From: Vicia villosa
Taxonomy: Eukaryota > Streptophyta > Magnoliopsida > Fabales > Fabaceae
Direction of reading: 5' to 3'
NCBI RefSeq assembly: GCF_029867415.1
Contig: NW_026705313.1
Coordinates: 620,001 to 684,000, forward strand
DNA length: 64,000 nucleotides
Both the position numbers and the translations under genes were made by a program. Under the pieces are notes generated by a model. That model searched no databases. It saw only the letters and a list, made by a program, of their open reading frames with translations, and was not told the origin of the DNA. Positions 23,716-33,750 of the stretch are shown here, piece by piece (position 1 is the first letter of the stretch; each line of letters starts with the position of its first letter).

Positions 23716-26700
23716 TGGACTCTGGATGCTCACGACACATGACAGGAAGAAGGTCTATGTTCCAAGACCTGGTGCTTAAGTCTGGAGGAGAAGTCAAGTT
23801 TGGAGGAGATCAAAAGGGCAAGATAATTGGCTCTGGAACTATAAAGTCTGGTAACTCTCCTTCCATTTCTAATGTACTTCTTGTAGAAGGATTAACACAT
23901 AACCTCTTATCTATCAGTCAATTGAGTGACAATGGTTATGATATAATCTTTAATCAAGAGTCTTGCAAGGCTGTAAATCAGAAGGATGGCTCAATCCTAT
24001 TTACAGGCAAGAGGAAGAACAACATTTATAAGACAGATCTGCAAGATCTTATGAGTCAGAAGGTGACTTGTCTTATGTCTGTTTCTGAAGAGCAGTGGGT
24101 CTGGCACAGAAGATTAGGTCATGCTAGTTTGAGAAAGATTTCTCAGATTAACAAACTGGATCTTGTCAGAGGACTCCCTAATCTGAAATTCAAATCAGAT
24201 GCTCTTTGTGAAGCATGTCAGAAGGGCAAGTTCTCCAAACCTGCATTCAAGTCCAAGAATGTTGTTTCTACCTCAAGGCCATTAGAACTCTTGCACATTG
24301 ATCTGTTTGGCCCAATCAAAACAGCATCTGTCAGAGGGAAGAAATATGGATTAGTCATCGTAGATGATTATAGCCGCTGGACGTGGGTAAAATTCTTGAA
24401 ACACAAGGATGAGACTCATTCAGTGTTCTTTGATTTCTGCATTCAGATTCAATCTGAAAAAGAGTGTAAAATCATAAAGGTTAGAAGTGATCATGGTGGT
24501 GAATTTGAGAACAGATCCTTTGAAGAATTCTTTAAAGAAAATGGTATTGCCCATGATTTCTCTTGTCCTAGAACTCCACAGCAAAATGGGGTCGTAGAAC
24601 GAAAGAATAGGACTCTGCAAGAAATGGCCAGAACCATGATCAATGAAACCAATATGGCTAAGCATTTCTGGGCAGAAGCAATAAACACTGCATGCTATAT
24701 TCAGAATAGAATCTCCATCAGACCTATTCTAAATAAGACTCCTTATGAATTGTGGAAGAATAGAAAGCCCAACATTTCATATTTCCATCCTTTTGGATGT
24801 GTATGCTTTATTCTGAACACTAAAGATCATCTTGGTAAGTTTGATTCCAAAGCACAAAAATGTTTCCTTCTTGGATATTCTGAACGCTCAAAAGGCTACA
24901 GAGTATACAATACTGAAACATTGATTGTAGAAGAATCAATCAATATCAGGTTTGATGATAAGCTTGGTTCTGAAAAACCAAAGCAGTTTGATAATTTTGC
25001 AGATTGGGATATTGATATATCAGAAGTTGTTGAGCCAAGAAGCAACGCATCAGAAGCAGAGCTTCTCAGAAGCAAAGAATCTGAAGATCAAGTATCAGCT
25101 TCTCTGGAGAATCTAAGCATTTCTGAAGAACCATCTGTCAGAAGATCATCCAGACTCATCTCTGGTCATTCAGAAGATGTCATTCTTGGAAAGAAGGATG
25201 ATCCAATCAGAACAAGAGCATTCCTTAAGAACAATGCAGACTGTCAATTAGGTCTTGTATCTTTGATCGAGCCAACTTCTGTTGATCATGCTCTAGAAGA
25301 TCCAGACTGGATAATTGCTATGCAAGAAGAACTGAATCAGTTTACAAGGAATGATGTTTGGGATCTTGTTCCTAGACCAGATGGATTCAATATAATCGGT
25401 ACAAAATGGGTCTTCAGAAACAAGCTTAGTGAGAAAGGTGAAGTGGTAAGGAACAAAGCCAGACTGGTGGCTCAGGGTTATAGTCAGCAAGAAGGGATTG
25501 ACTATACAGAAACCTTTGCACCAGTGGCCAGGTTAGAATCTATTCGTCTATTAATTTCATTTGCCACTCAACATAACATCACTCTCTTTCAGATGGATGT
25601 TAAGAGTGCCTTCTTAAATGGTTATATAGATGAAGAAGTTTATGTCCATCAACCTCCTGGTTTTGAAGACTCTATGTCTCCTAATCATGTTTTTAAACTA
25701 AAGAAATCGTTGTATGGATTGAAACAGGCTCCCAGAGCTTGGTATGAACGCTTAAGTTCTTTCCTTCTGGATAATGGTTTCACTAGAGGAAAAGTGGACA
25801 CTACTCTCTTTTGTAAAACCTTTAAAAGGGATATTTTAATTTGTCAAATATATGTAGATGATATTATTTTTGGAACATCTAATGCTACACTTGGAAAGGA
25901 GTTTGCTGAGTCTATGCAGGCTGAGTTTGAAATGAGCATGATGGGAGAACTCAAGTATTTCCTTGGAATACAAATAAATCAAACATCAGAAGGAACGTAT
26001 GTTCACCAAACCAAGTATGTGAAGGAACTTCTGAAGAAGTTTAATCTTCTAGACTGCAAAGAAGCCAAAACTCCTGTGCATCCAACATGCATCCTAGGTA
26101 AGGATGAGGTAAGTAAGAAGGTAGATCAGAAGTTATACAGAGGTATGATTGGATCTCTTCTATATTTGACTGCTTCTAGACCTGACATTCTGTTCAGTGT
26201 TTGTTTGTGTGCTAGATTCCAATCAGATCCTAGAGAATCTCATTTAACTGCTGTTAAGAGAATTCTAAGGTATCTGAAAGGTACTACTAATGTTGGCTTA
26301 GTTTACAGAAAATCTAAAGAATACAACTTAGTAGGATTCTGCGATGCTGATTATGCTGGAGACAGAATTGAAAGAAAAAGTACTTCAGGAAGTTGCCAAT
26401 TTCTTGGAAGTCATTTGTTCTCTTGGTATAGCAAGAAGCAAGCAACTATTGCTCTATCAACAACAGAAGCAGAATATGTCGCTGCTGCTGGTTGCAGTAC
26501 ACAGATGCTCTGGATGTAGAGTCAGCTAGAAGATTATCAGATATTTGAGAGTAACATTCCTATATTCTGTGATAATACTTCTGCTATATGTTTGTCTAAG
26601 AATCCTATTCTTCATTCAAAGGCTAAACATATTGAGATTAAACATCATTTCATAAGGGACTATGTTCAGAAGGGTGTTATATCTTTAAACTTTGTTGATA

Positions 26701-26798
26701 CAGACCATCAATGGGCTGATATCTTTACAAAACCCCTGGCTGAAGATAGGTTTAAGTTCATTCTGAAGAACATCAGTATGGATTTATGCCCAGAATGA
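23716..26798 (+). pseudogene. E1 pol: protease, integrase, reverse transcriptase, RNase H
   Basis: One frame runs from the junction to TAG at 26517, and continues in the same frame to TGA at 26796. Numbering from the in-frame GTG 23706, it shows protease LDSGC (residues 4-8), WHRRLGH..CEAC zinc motif from W133, and integrase D199, D262, E298 (35-residue D-E spacing). It also has GTKWVFR, FQMDVKSAFLNG, reverse transcriptase YVDD at 716-719 and RNase H CDADYAG. The TAG replaces an AAG lysine codon in the RNase H part; IFTKPLAED follows downstream, so only one nonsense change breaks the 3' end. The start lies in foreign LTR sequence, so gag and the front of the protease are lost. Lineage SIRE/Maximus by motif wording. 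Confidence 0.9.
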
Positions 26799-27092
26799 GA
26801 AGATGAGAAGTTCTTATGTATGAGTATCTTCTGAAATGAAAATGGATTATTTTCTAATCAGAAGTTCTGATTGAAATCTTTTAGAAATTATGATTCGGTT
26901 ATTACTAACGTTTCATTGTCTAAGTTGATTCAGAACCTCTTTTAAAGCAAAATAGCTGTAACGTTTTATCTCAGGATGGTAAACCTGTCGTTACTATTCA
27001 TGGATAAGCGCGCGTGCAGTTGAAGGGACGCCGACCATAGGTAACTGTGCTAGTCACCTCATTTGTCTTTATTATCTCTCCTCATGTCACGT
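26799..27092 (+). other. E1 spacer between pol and the extra ORF
   Basis: No open frame of note. It includes a GC-rich patch (GATAAGCGCGCGTGCAGTTG at 27004-27023) unlike the AT-rich surroundings. Confidence 0.5.
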
Positions 27093-27142
27093 AACATTAA
27101 ATGCTATCCATCATTTGTTTCATTTTATTTTCTTTTAAATAC
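27093..27142 (+). promoter_or_regulatory. LTR-like internal promoter before the E1 extra ORF
   Basis: AACATTAAATGC at 27093-27104 is identical to 20151-20162 of the E1 LTR. It is followed about 30 bases later by the TATA-like TTTTAAATAC (27133-27142), the same order and nearly the same spacing as in the LTR promoter. A CT-rich leader and AAACCCTAGC (27228-27237) precede the ATG at 27261. Promoter activity is inferred. Confidence 0.45.
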
Positions 27143-27260
27143 TCTTCAAACGCTTCTCTTTCCCTCTTATATTGTCTCTACTACACTTTGTCCTTGTTTT
27201 CCTTCCCTATCCTTTTGCATTCATATCAAACCCTAGCTGTTCATTATCTGCAAATCCATC

Positions 27261-27656
27261 ATGAACTCTTCATCAAGCCCAGGAAATCATGAAAATGATC
27301 AAAACAACAAGAGAAAAGCTGTTGAAACATCTCCTTCCAAACCCAAAAAGATAAAAATCACCTATGATCCTCTCAAGGTGAATCCATTCGAAGCAATGTT
27401 ATCTGGAAACTATTCTAGACGTGTGTTTCAACCCCCTGGTGAAAGCCCTCCATCATCTCCATCTTCTTCCTCATCTTTCTACCTTCAAGACTCAACTTCC
27501 TCCTCATCTAACCTTTCCTCTCCCTCAACCCATTCCAAAGAAATCTCCTCATCTTCACCTGCTGAGAATGCTGTCTCTGATAAAGATTGTGGAAGATCTG
27601 CATCAGAACCAAGTCTCCCTGACCCCTCGCCTGGAAGCCCAAGAAGCAGTCAGTGA
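27261..27656 (+). CDS. E1 extra ORF: Ser/Pro-rich protein with a basic patch
   Basis: 131 codons, ATG to TGA, downstream of pol. The product is hydrophilic. Residues 10-31 carry KRK and KPKKIK, a possible bipartite nuclear localisation signal. A short ordered part (YDPLKVNPFEAMLSGNYSRR) follows, then a low-complexity Ser/Pro tail with runs of serine. No signal peptide, membrane segment or known domain is visible. SIRE/Maximus-type copia elements often carry an additional ORF after pol, sometimes called env-like, but nothing here looks like an envelope protein. The frame is open although pol has a nonsense codon. Function unknown; a nucleic-acid-binding or nuclear role is only a guess from the basic patch. 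Confidence 0.6.
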   Translation: MNSSSSPGNHENDQNNKRKAVETSPSKPKKIKITYDPLKVNPFEAMLSGNYSRRVFQPPGESPPSSPSSSSSFYLQDSTSSSSNLSSPSTHSKEISSSSPAENAVSDKDCGRSASEPSLPDPSPGSPRSSQ

Positions 27657-28977
27657 TGCGTTTCACTCCTTCATGGCATGCTGGCACAGATTTTATCTTA
27701 GCTAGGGTCCTAGGTTTTGGTCTTAGTAGTTTTCTTTCCTTGTTGCATCTGCTTGTTAAACATCTTCATGTAATATCTTTTGATTATAAATGAAAAAGTT
27801 TCTTTGATTTTACATTCCAGTAATTTTATTCGTCGTTTTATTCATCTGAATCTTTTGATATATTCTTTTTGATGTTATGACAAAAAGGGGGAGAAGATAA
27901 ATGATAAATGATTTGATTAATCTATCAGTTGCTGGGTAAAGCTCCCACACATTTACTAACAAGAACTGCAAGTTCTATATGGTTTAAGTGTTTTGCAGGT
28001 ATAAAGAAGTGAAGAAAATCTTCGAAGCAAAACCATAAGAAGTGTTATTCTGTAAAAAGAATAAGCTCATGGAAACTGAAGCAAGCTGAGTGCTGTCAAG
28101 CTTCAGAGATCAGAAGCAAGAAAGAAGAATGAATCAGAAGCACAAATAATAGAATTTGATCCATATTTGTCTATTTGATCTGACAAAATTCTATTTGCTC
28201 TGATACACTATTTTAGCCTATATGGCTCTGATACATATCATGTGTTCTAATATACATTTTATGTTCTGACTCGTTCATGCTGACTTTTGTCGTTTAGTTT
28301 TTGTTCTGTAACATTTCAGGATGTAGAGATGCTCTGATGATGCTCTGGTACATTCAACAATGTTCTGATACAAATCTAGCATGAAGTGATGTTGGTAGAA
28401 ATTCAAAGCTCTGAAGCTATCCGAGGGAAGCAGAAATCAGAAGCTGTGAATGTTCTAAAGATCCAGAAAACTCAAGTTCTGAAGCTGTCCTAAATGGAAG
28501 CAGAAATCAGAAGCTGTGAATGTTCAGAAGATCAAAGAAATTCAAGTTCTGAAGCTGTCCTAGATGGAAGCAGAAGTCAGAAGCTGTGAATGTTCAGAAG
28601 ATCAAAGAAATTCAAGTTCTGAAGCTGTCCTAGATGGAAGCAGGAATCAGAAGCTGTGAGTGTTCTAAGGATCTAAAGAAATTCTAGTTCTGAAGCTGTC
28701 CAATGGAAGCAGAAGTCAGAAGCTATGAATTCTCTAAAGACAGAAGCTTATGTGATCGTCTCTACCGAAATAATCAGGGAAGTCTTTTATTAAAGTTCTT
28801 CGAGTATTTATTTCAGGGGGAGATTATTTATCTCAGGGGGAGATTGTTAATCTCAGGGGGAGACATATTCATATGCTTATGCTATAGCTGTGTAATTTGT
28901 CTTTTGCCGTCTGCTCTTTCTGATCGCAAATTCATATCATTTATATATGTTTTTGTCATCATCAAAAAGGGGGAGAT
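27657..28977 (+). other. E1 3' untranslated region with several polypurine tracts
   Basis: Non-coding. AAAAAGGGGGAGAAG near 27883-27898 is an extra polypurine tract. Between 28812 and 28863 a 20-bp unit ending CAGGGGGAGA occurs three times. The true PPT, AAAAAGGGGGAGAT, abuts the 3' LTR at 28978. Multiple PPT-like tracts are usual in SIRE-type elements. TCAGAAG words are dense throughout. Confidence 0.7.
28411..28735 (+). repeat. 70-bp tandem repeat in the E1 3' region
   Basis: Nearly five copies, with equivalent points at 28431, 28501, 28571, 28641 and 28710. Each contains CAGAAATCAGAAGCTGTGAA, AAATTCAAGTTCTGAAGCTG and TCCTAGATGGAAG with a few changes. No long open frame is maintained through the array. 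Confidence 0.9.
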
Positions 28978-30185
28978 TGTTAGAACAAGATTTGTTCTGA
29001 TCAATTATCTTAGTTTTGATGATAACAATAATATGAATTTTGCTTAAGATAATATGGTACTCTAATCCAATGCAATTTCCTTTTCAGGAAATATATAAAG
29101 AGTATGCATAATTCAGCGCTCAGAAGCTTTGTCTCAAGGGTTCAGCATGCAACATCAGAACATGGTCTGGCAAGACATCAAAAGATGGTCGAAGCAGAAT
29201 CAGAACATGGGTCTATGGAAGCATCAGAAGAACAAGAGAACAGAAGCACTGAAGTTCTGATGGTATCACGCTCAGAAGCACTTCAAGGTCAGAAGATCAG
29301 AAGATGCTCTGCACCAAGCTGTTTGACTCTGATGATATTCAAACGTTGTATTCACAAACATCAGATCAGAAGGAAGTACAAGTGGCAGGCTACGCTGACT
29401 GACAAAAGGAACGTTAAAAGCTACTAAAGGCTACGTCAGTAGACACAGTGTGAACAAGGCTCGAGGTAGTTGACAAAAGCGTATAACATTAAATGCGATG
29501 CTGTACGGAACACGCAAAGCATTAAATGCACTCAACGGTCATCTTCTCCAACGCCTATAAATATGAAGTTCTGATGAGAAGCAAGGTTAACGATTCTGCA
29601 CCAAAACAACTCATATTAACTTGCTGAAACGCTGTTCAAATTCAAAGCTCAGAATCTTCATCTTCATCAAAGCTCACTACATTGCTGTTGTAATATATTA
29701 GTGAGATTAAGCTTAAACGTTAAGAGAAATATCACAGTTTGTGATTATAGCTTTTAAGAAGCAATTGTAATACTCTTAGAATTGATTACATTAAGTTGTA
29801 AGGAACTAGAGTGATCGTGTGGATCAGAATACTCTAGGAAGTCTTAGAGGTTATCTAAGCAGGTTGTAACTAGAGTGATCGTGTGGATCAGTATACTCTA
29901 GAAAAGTCTTAGAGGGTATCTAAGCAGTTGTTCCTGGAGTGATCAGTGTGTGATCAGAAGACTCTGGAAGACTTAGTTGCTGACTAAGTGGAAAACCATT
30001 GTAATCCGTGCGATTAGTGGATTAAATCCTCAGTTGAGGTAAATCATCTCTGCGGGGGTGGACTGGAGTAGTTTAGTTAACAACAAACCAGGATAAAAAT
30101 AACTGTGCAATTTATTTTTATCTGTCAAGTTTTTAAAGCTACACTTATTCAAACCCCCCCTTTCTAAGTGTTTTTCTATCCTTCA
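28978..30185 (+). repeat. E1 3' LTR
   Basis: Same length and ends as the 5' LTR, with about three base differences. TATA box at 29555-29564 and the internal 63-bp repeats from about 29805. Followed by target-site duplication CTATT. Confidence 0.92.
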
Positions 30186-32228
30186 CTATTGTTATTAGCA
30201 TTTCCTTGTTTTTATTCCAAGTTCTAAATTTTATCATATTTCTTGTTATTATTATTTTTGATCATGTATGTAATGTATGTATTATTTTCTTATTCGATTT
30301 CCATGTCTGAGTAGTCAATCAGGGGTTTCTAGAAATGAGGATTGTATCATAACAATCCTCGTGTAGATTTTCAGATGATTTGTTACGAGAACATAAAAAA
30401 AATCATTTTGGTGTTTCCGATCTTAAAGTATTTAAATTCTATGTGAAAATAGGAACGAATTAGACATCACTTATACGTAGAAAGGGTCTAGTGCAATAAC
30501 GGAATTGGAAACACTAAACTATTGAATTGAAGCAACGAAAGTGTCTCAAAATTTCGACAGAGAAAATATTTTTTGTTAATGGTTACTTTAAAAATTGACT
30601 CTGAACAAATACACTATTATGACAAAAGTAGGTAGCGTATTTGATCAGAGTAAGACAACACGGGGACGAAAGTGGGTGTTGTCTATCTTTTCCATTTTTC
30701 TATGAAAGTAGATTTATTCTTGTAATAAACCGGGGTCTGCAAGAGGATTAGAGGCATGAATCAAAGTTCTAAACTCTACTTTTATTGATTATGTTATTTA
30801 CAAATGTGAAAATCAGTCATTAACTCTATCTCGATCATTTTAGCTACACAAAGATAAAATATAAATCGGTAGTCAGTCACTTGTTTCTATGGTATGTTAC
30901 TTTTTATACTACTCAAAGTTTCCACTATTTAATATGAAAATGAGATAGCAACTATTAGAAAGTACATGTCTAAAGATTGAACATTTCAACTCTATCACAC
31001 TCTTAGGGAGGAGAATATGTTTGTTGCCTATTTATCGAAACTTAGAATAATGTCTACTTGTGATATGATGATTGTTCTTGATCTTCCCACCGATCTACGA
31101 TTATTGTTTACGACGGTTAACATGGGGGTTTCTTATCAGCATGACCAATAATTTTTATTTTTTATTTCTAAATTTTTTCTCATGTGACCAAAAAAAATTA
31201 ATATTAAATGAGTTCAATTAAGGGTGTGTTTGTTTTAAGGTTTTTAATTATATTCCTTAGAATGTGCAGTGTTATATTTGCAAATAACCTTGCCTAGGGC
31301 GAAACTTGGGACTGTCCTAGGAAAAAGCGACGACATGAGGTTGCCCAAAGGGAGGTATTGCCTCACCCTTAAATTTTCCTCGCTTATGGGGAGAATAAAC
31401 GTGGGATAAGACTTGTCTTGGATAAAGAGAAAGTCATAGTCATTACTGATCCACACCCCCTTAGGAATAGAGATTAATTGTCCACCTTTTGACTAGGTGG
31501 GAGGAGACCTCTTCCAAGAAAACCCTAGGTATTAGGAACTCCTATAACTACACTATTCCTCAAGGGGATAAGGGAGATTCTCAAGTCACACACATTTACT
31601 ACTACTCAGAGAGCATTTTTCTCATAGTAGCCTTAACACCGCCAATCTAATTGCCCGCATGCACCCTAGCAACGCCGGCCACAAGCAGAGCCTTTAACCT
31701 CACGTGAGTTGGTTCCTTAAATAACATAAAAACTAACATATAAGAATACTCACCGTCGTGAGCTAGCCATCACCCAAAAACTTGTAATATACCTACTTGG
31801 GCCTTTGAGTCTCCCTGCCCTTGTAGGGGGAGCACACATACACCTATACTTTTAAAATGGTACAATGGCGCCAATCGTAGGGCCCGATAAAATTAAATTA
31901 TGCCACACCTTCCACTCAGACCCTATCAACCCCATTTTTTCTCTCTGGAGATGAATGATAGGGTCCTACACCACACATTAAGCACCATTTATTGAGGTAT
32001 CTCCGAGAGGGGCCTTTCCAGGGCCGCTCGACGAAGATACACGAGGCAGGTGTTCGTCGGGAATGTCATATCATCCTGTTTTTCTGAGAAGACTAGAGGA
32101 ACGACCCAAGTCTATGTATTTTTCTCTAAAGACGATGCCTTGGGCATCAACCCTCATGACAATGATCCCTTGGTCATTATCGTCTAGCATGGCAACTGGG
32201 ATATCATGCACGTCCTGATAGGCATAGG
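30186..32228. repeat. Original 3' flank of E1: continuation of an Athila-like LTR and other repeat DNA
   Basis: Joined to 19639, this is the uninterrupted pre-insertion sequence. A possible primer-binding phrase, TGGCGCCAATCGTAGGGCC, occurs at about 31866-31884 just after a potential LTR end, which would suit a Ty3/gypsy element. The polyprotein that should follow is absent. Only domain-less short frames are present. The family is uncertain. Confidence 0.5.
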
Positions 32229-32499
32229 CAGATTATTCTTTGTCATATTATGTCTAAAAAGGGGGAGAGAATATCATCTTCTGATTTTGCTACTGTAAAA
32301 AGAAACAAAGGATTTTGTAGCAGACTGAAGATGTTATGATGTGGTTCAAGTCCTGAAGAACAAAAGTTATTAAATAAAGTCCAATTCTGAGAATGCAAAA
32401 TTCTGTTCTTCCTTGTTGTCTTGAAATTTGAAGTATTTATGTTTTGCTGCATTTTTAATGAATGTTTAGTTTTAGACAAAATATGCCTAAGGGGGAGAT
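32229..32499 (+). mobile_element. 3' tail of an E2-family element, before the E2 5' LTR
   Basis: 271 bp matching 38154-38424 along the whole length, including TCTAAAAAGGGGGAGAGAA and the final polypurine tract. An element tail standing directly before a 5' LTR means that two E2 copies once lay head to tail sharing an LTR. The upstream one has been cut at CAGATTATT (32229-32237). Confidence 0.85.
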
Positions 32500-33720
32500 T
32501 GTTAGTGCTTTTATTGGCTGATTGGCATCTATGTTTGGCTAAAACATAATAGCAGTAAAACATAATACAATGTGTAATCTTGCAATTATAAAAAGAACAA
32601 AACAGGTACAAGCAAGATGTTATATGGAAGTCATGACATCAACTCATGAAATCGTGCCTGCAGAACTGGAAGGAAGATTCAGTTTGTTACTCAACAGATA
32701 CAGGATACTTGTGGAATATTTTGTAATCCTATATGGCGCAAATTTAAAGGTCAAAAGAATATTGAAGAATCAGATCAGAAGATTGAAGATTCAGGAAGAA
32801 TTAGATCAGAAGATTGAAGATTCAGCAGTTTCTAATTTAGGAGATAAATTAGGAAACTCATGATTAAAAAGACCTTGATTGTAGCAGAAGATTTCTGCAG
32901 GTTTGTAACAACAATGAGTGCTGCGATTTGTAAGCCCAAGTCCAATTGGGAATAGGTTATAAATATAAACCTTTGTAACCTAGTTTAATTGAGCTAGCCG
33001 AGTATTGGCAAGATGTAGGTTTTAGGGTTAGCCGTGTAGGTGAACCACCCGGATTGTGGGATGGTCACTGATATGTGATTCTCGAAGATGTTAAGCAAGA
33101 GAAGTTTAGTGTGAATCTCGAAGCCTGTAGGTAAGAGATGTTGTGTTCTTGGAGGAAGCTTTTAAGAAACTTCAGGTTATGTTTGTTTGTGTATTTAGAA
33201 TGTTGGTAATTAGGTCATCGATGCAGTGACTGAGTTGTTGACTACTAGACATCATTGCTATGATTGAGAGTGGAATGGAGATATTCCATATTTAGGGGGA
33301 ACCTAGGTAGAAGGGTCATTGGGTAGTGATTAAGTGAGGAGTTGTAAACTGGGAGTTTAACTCTAAATTGATACTGCTAATAGTGAACTTCATCACTGGC
33401 TTGGCAGCCCCTAGAGTAGGTAGTTAGACCGAACTGGGTTAACAATTAACTGTGTTATTTATCTTCTGCATTGTGTTGTTTGTTTAGTCGTGGATGTTAT
33501 GACATCGTGTACAACATCAGGTTCAGAAGTGTTAGATGTTCCTTTACAGAACCATATAAACTTTACAATCTGGTTATGTTGAGTGAATATATGTGATCCC
33601 AGGTCTTATTGACTCCTTCTTAGGGGTAATTAAAAGTTGGGGGATCTTTCTGTTCTGCCTCTGCTACATTAATAACAGATCAGATGTCTTGACATCGTGA
33701 ATGACATCCTGAGTCTGTCA
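32500..33720 (+). repeat. E2 5' LTR
   Basis: Edges are fixed by comparison with 38425-39602 and by the PBS that follows. It contains a near-duplicated stretch GAAGATTCAGGAAG / GAAGATTCAGCAG (about 32783-32828) that is single in the 3' LTR. GATGTTATGACATC and similar words occur near its 3' end. Confidence 0.88.
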
Positions 33721-33735
33721 TACCAGAATTTCAAT

Positions 33736-33750
33736 TGGTATCAAAGCAGG
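33736..33750 (+). other. E2 primer-binding site (initiator tRNA-Met type)
   Basis: TGGTATCAAAGCAGG lies 15 bases after the LTR end. Plant copia PBSs commonly read TGGTATCAGAGC, so there is one mismatch in the core. Confidence 0.75.

Larger units (their letters stand above)
19644..30185 (+). mobile_element. E1: SIRE/Maximus-like Ty1-copia element with a rearranged 5' half
   Basis: Two 1208-bp LTRs (19644-20851 and 28978-30185) differ at about three positions. They are flanked by the target-site duplication CTATT (19639-19643 and 30186-30190), so this is one recent insertion. The 3' half is normal: pol from the protease motif, an extra ORF, a long 3' region with polypurine tracts, and PPT AAAAAGGGGGAGAT. 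The PBS, gag and the upstream part of the protease are missing. In their place, directly after the 5' LTR, lies a copy of the sequence that follows the 3' LTR (20852-23715 equals 30186-33049). The element is non-autonomous. Confidence 0.9.
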
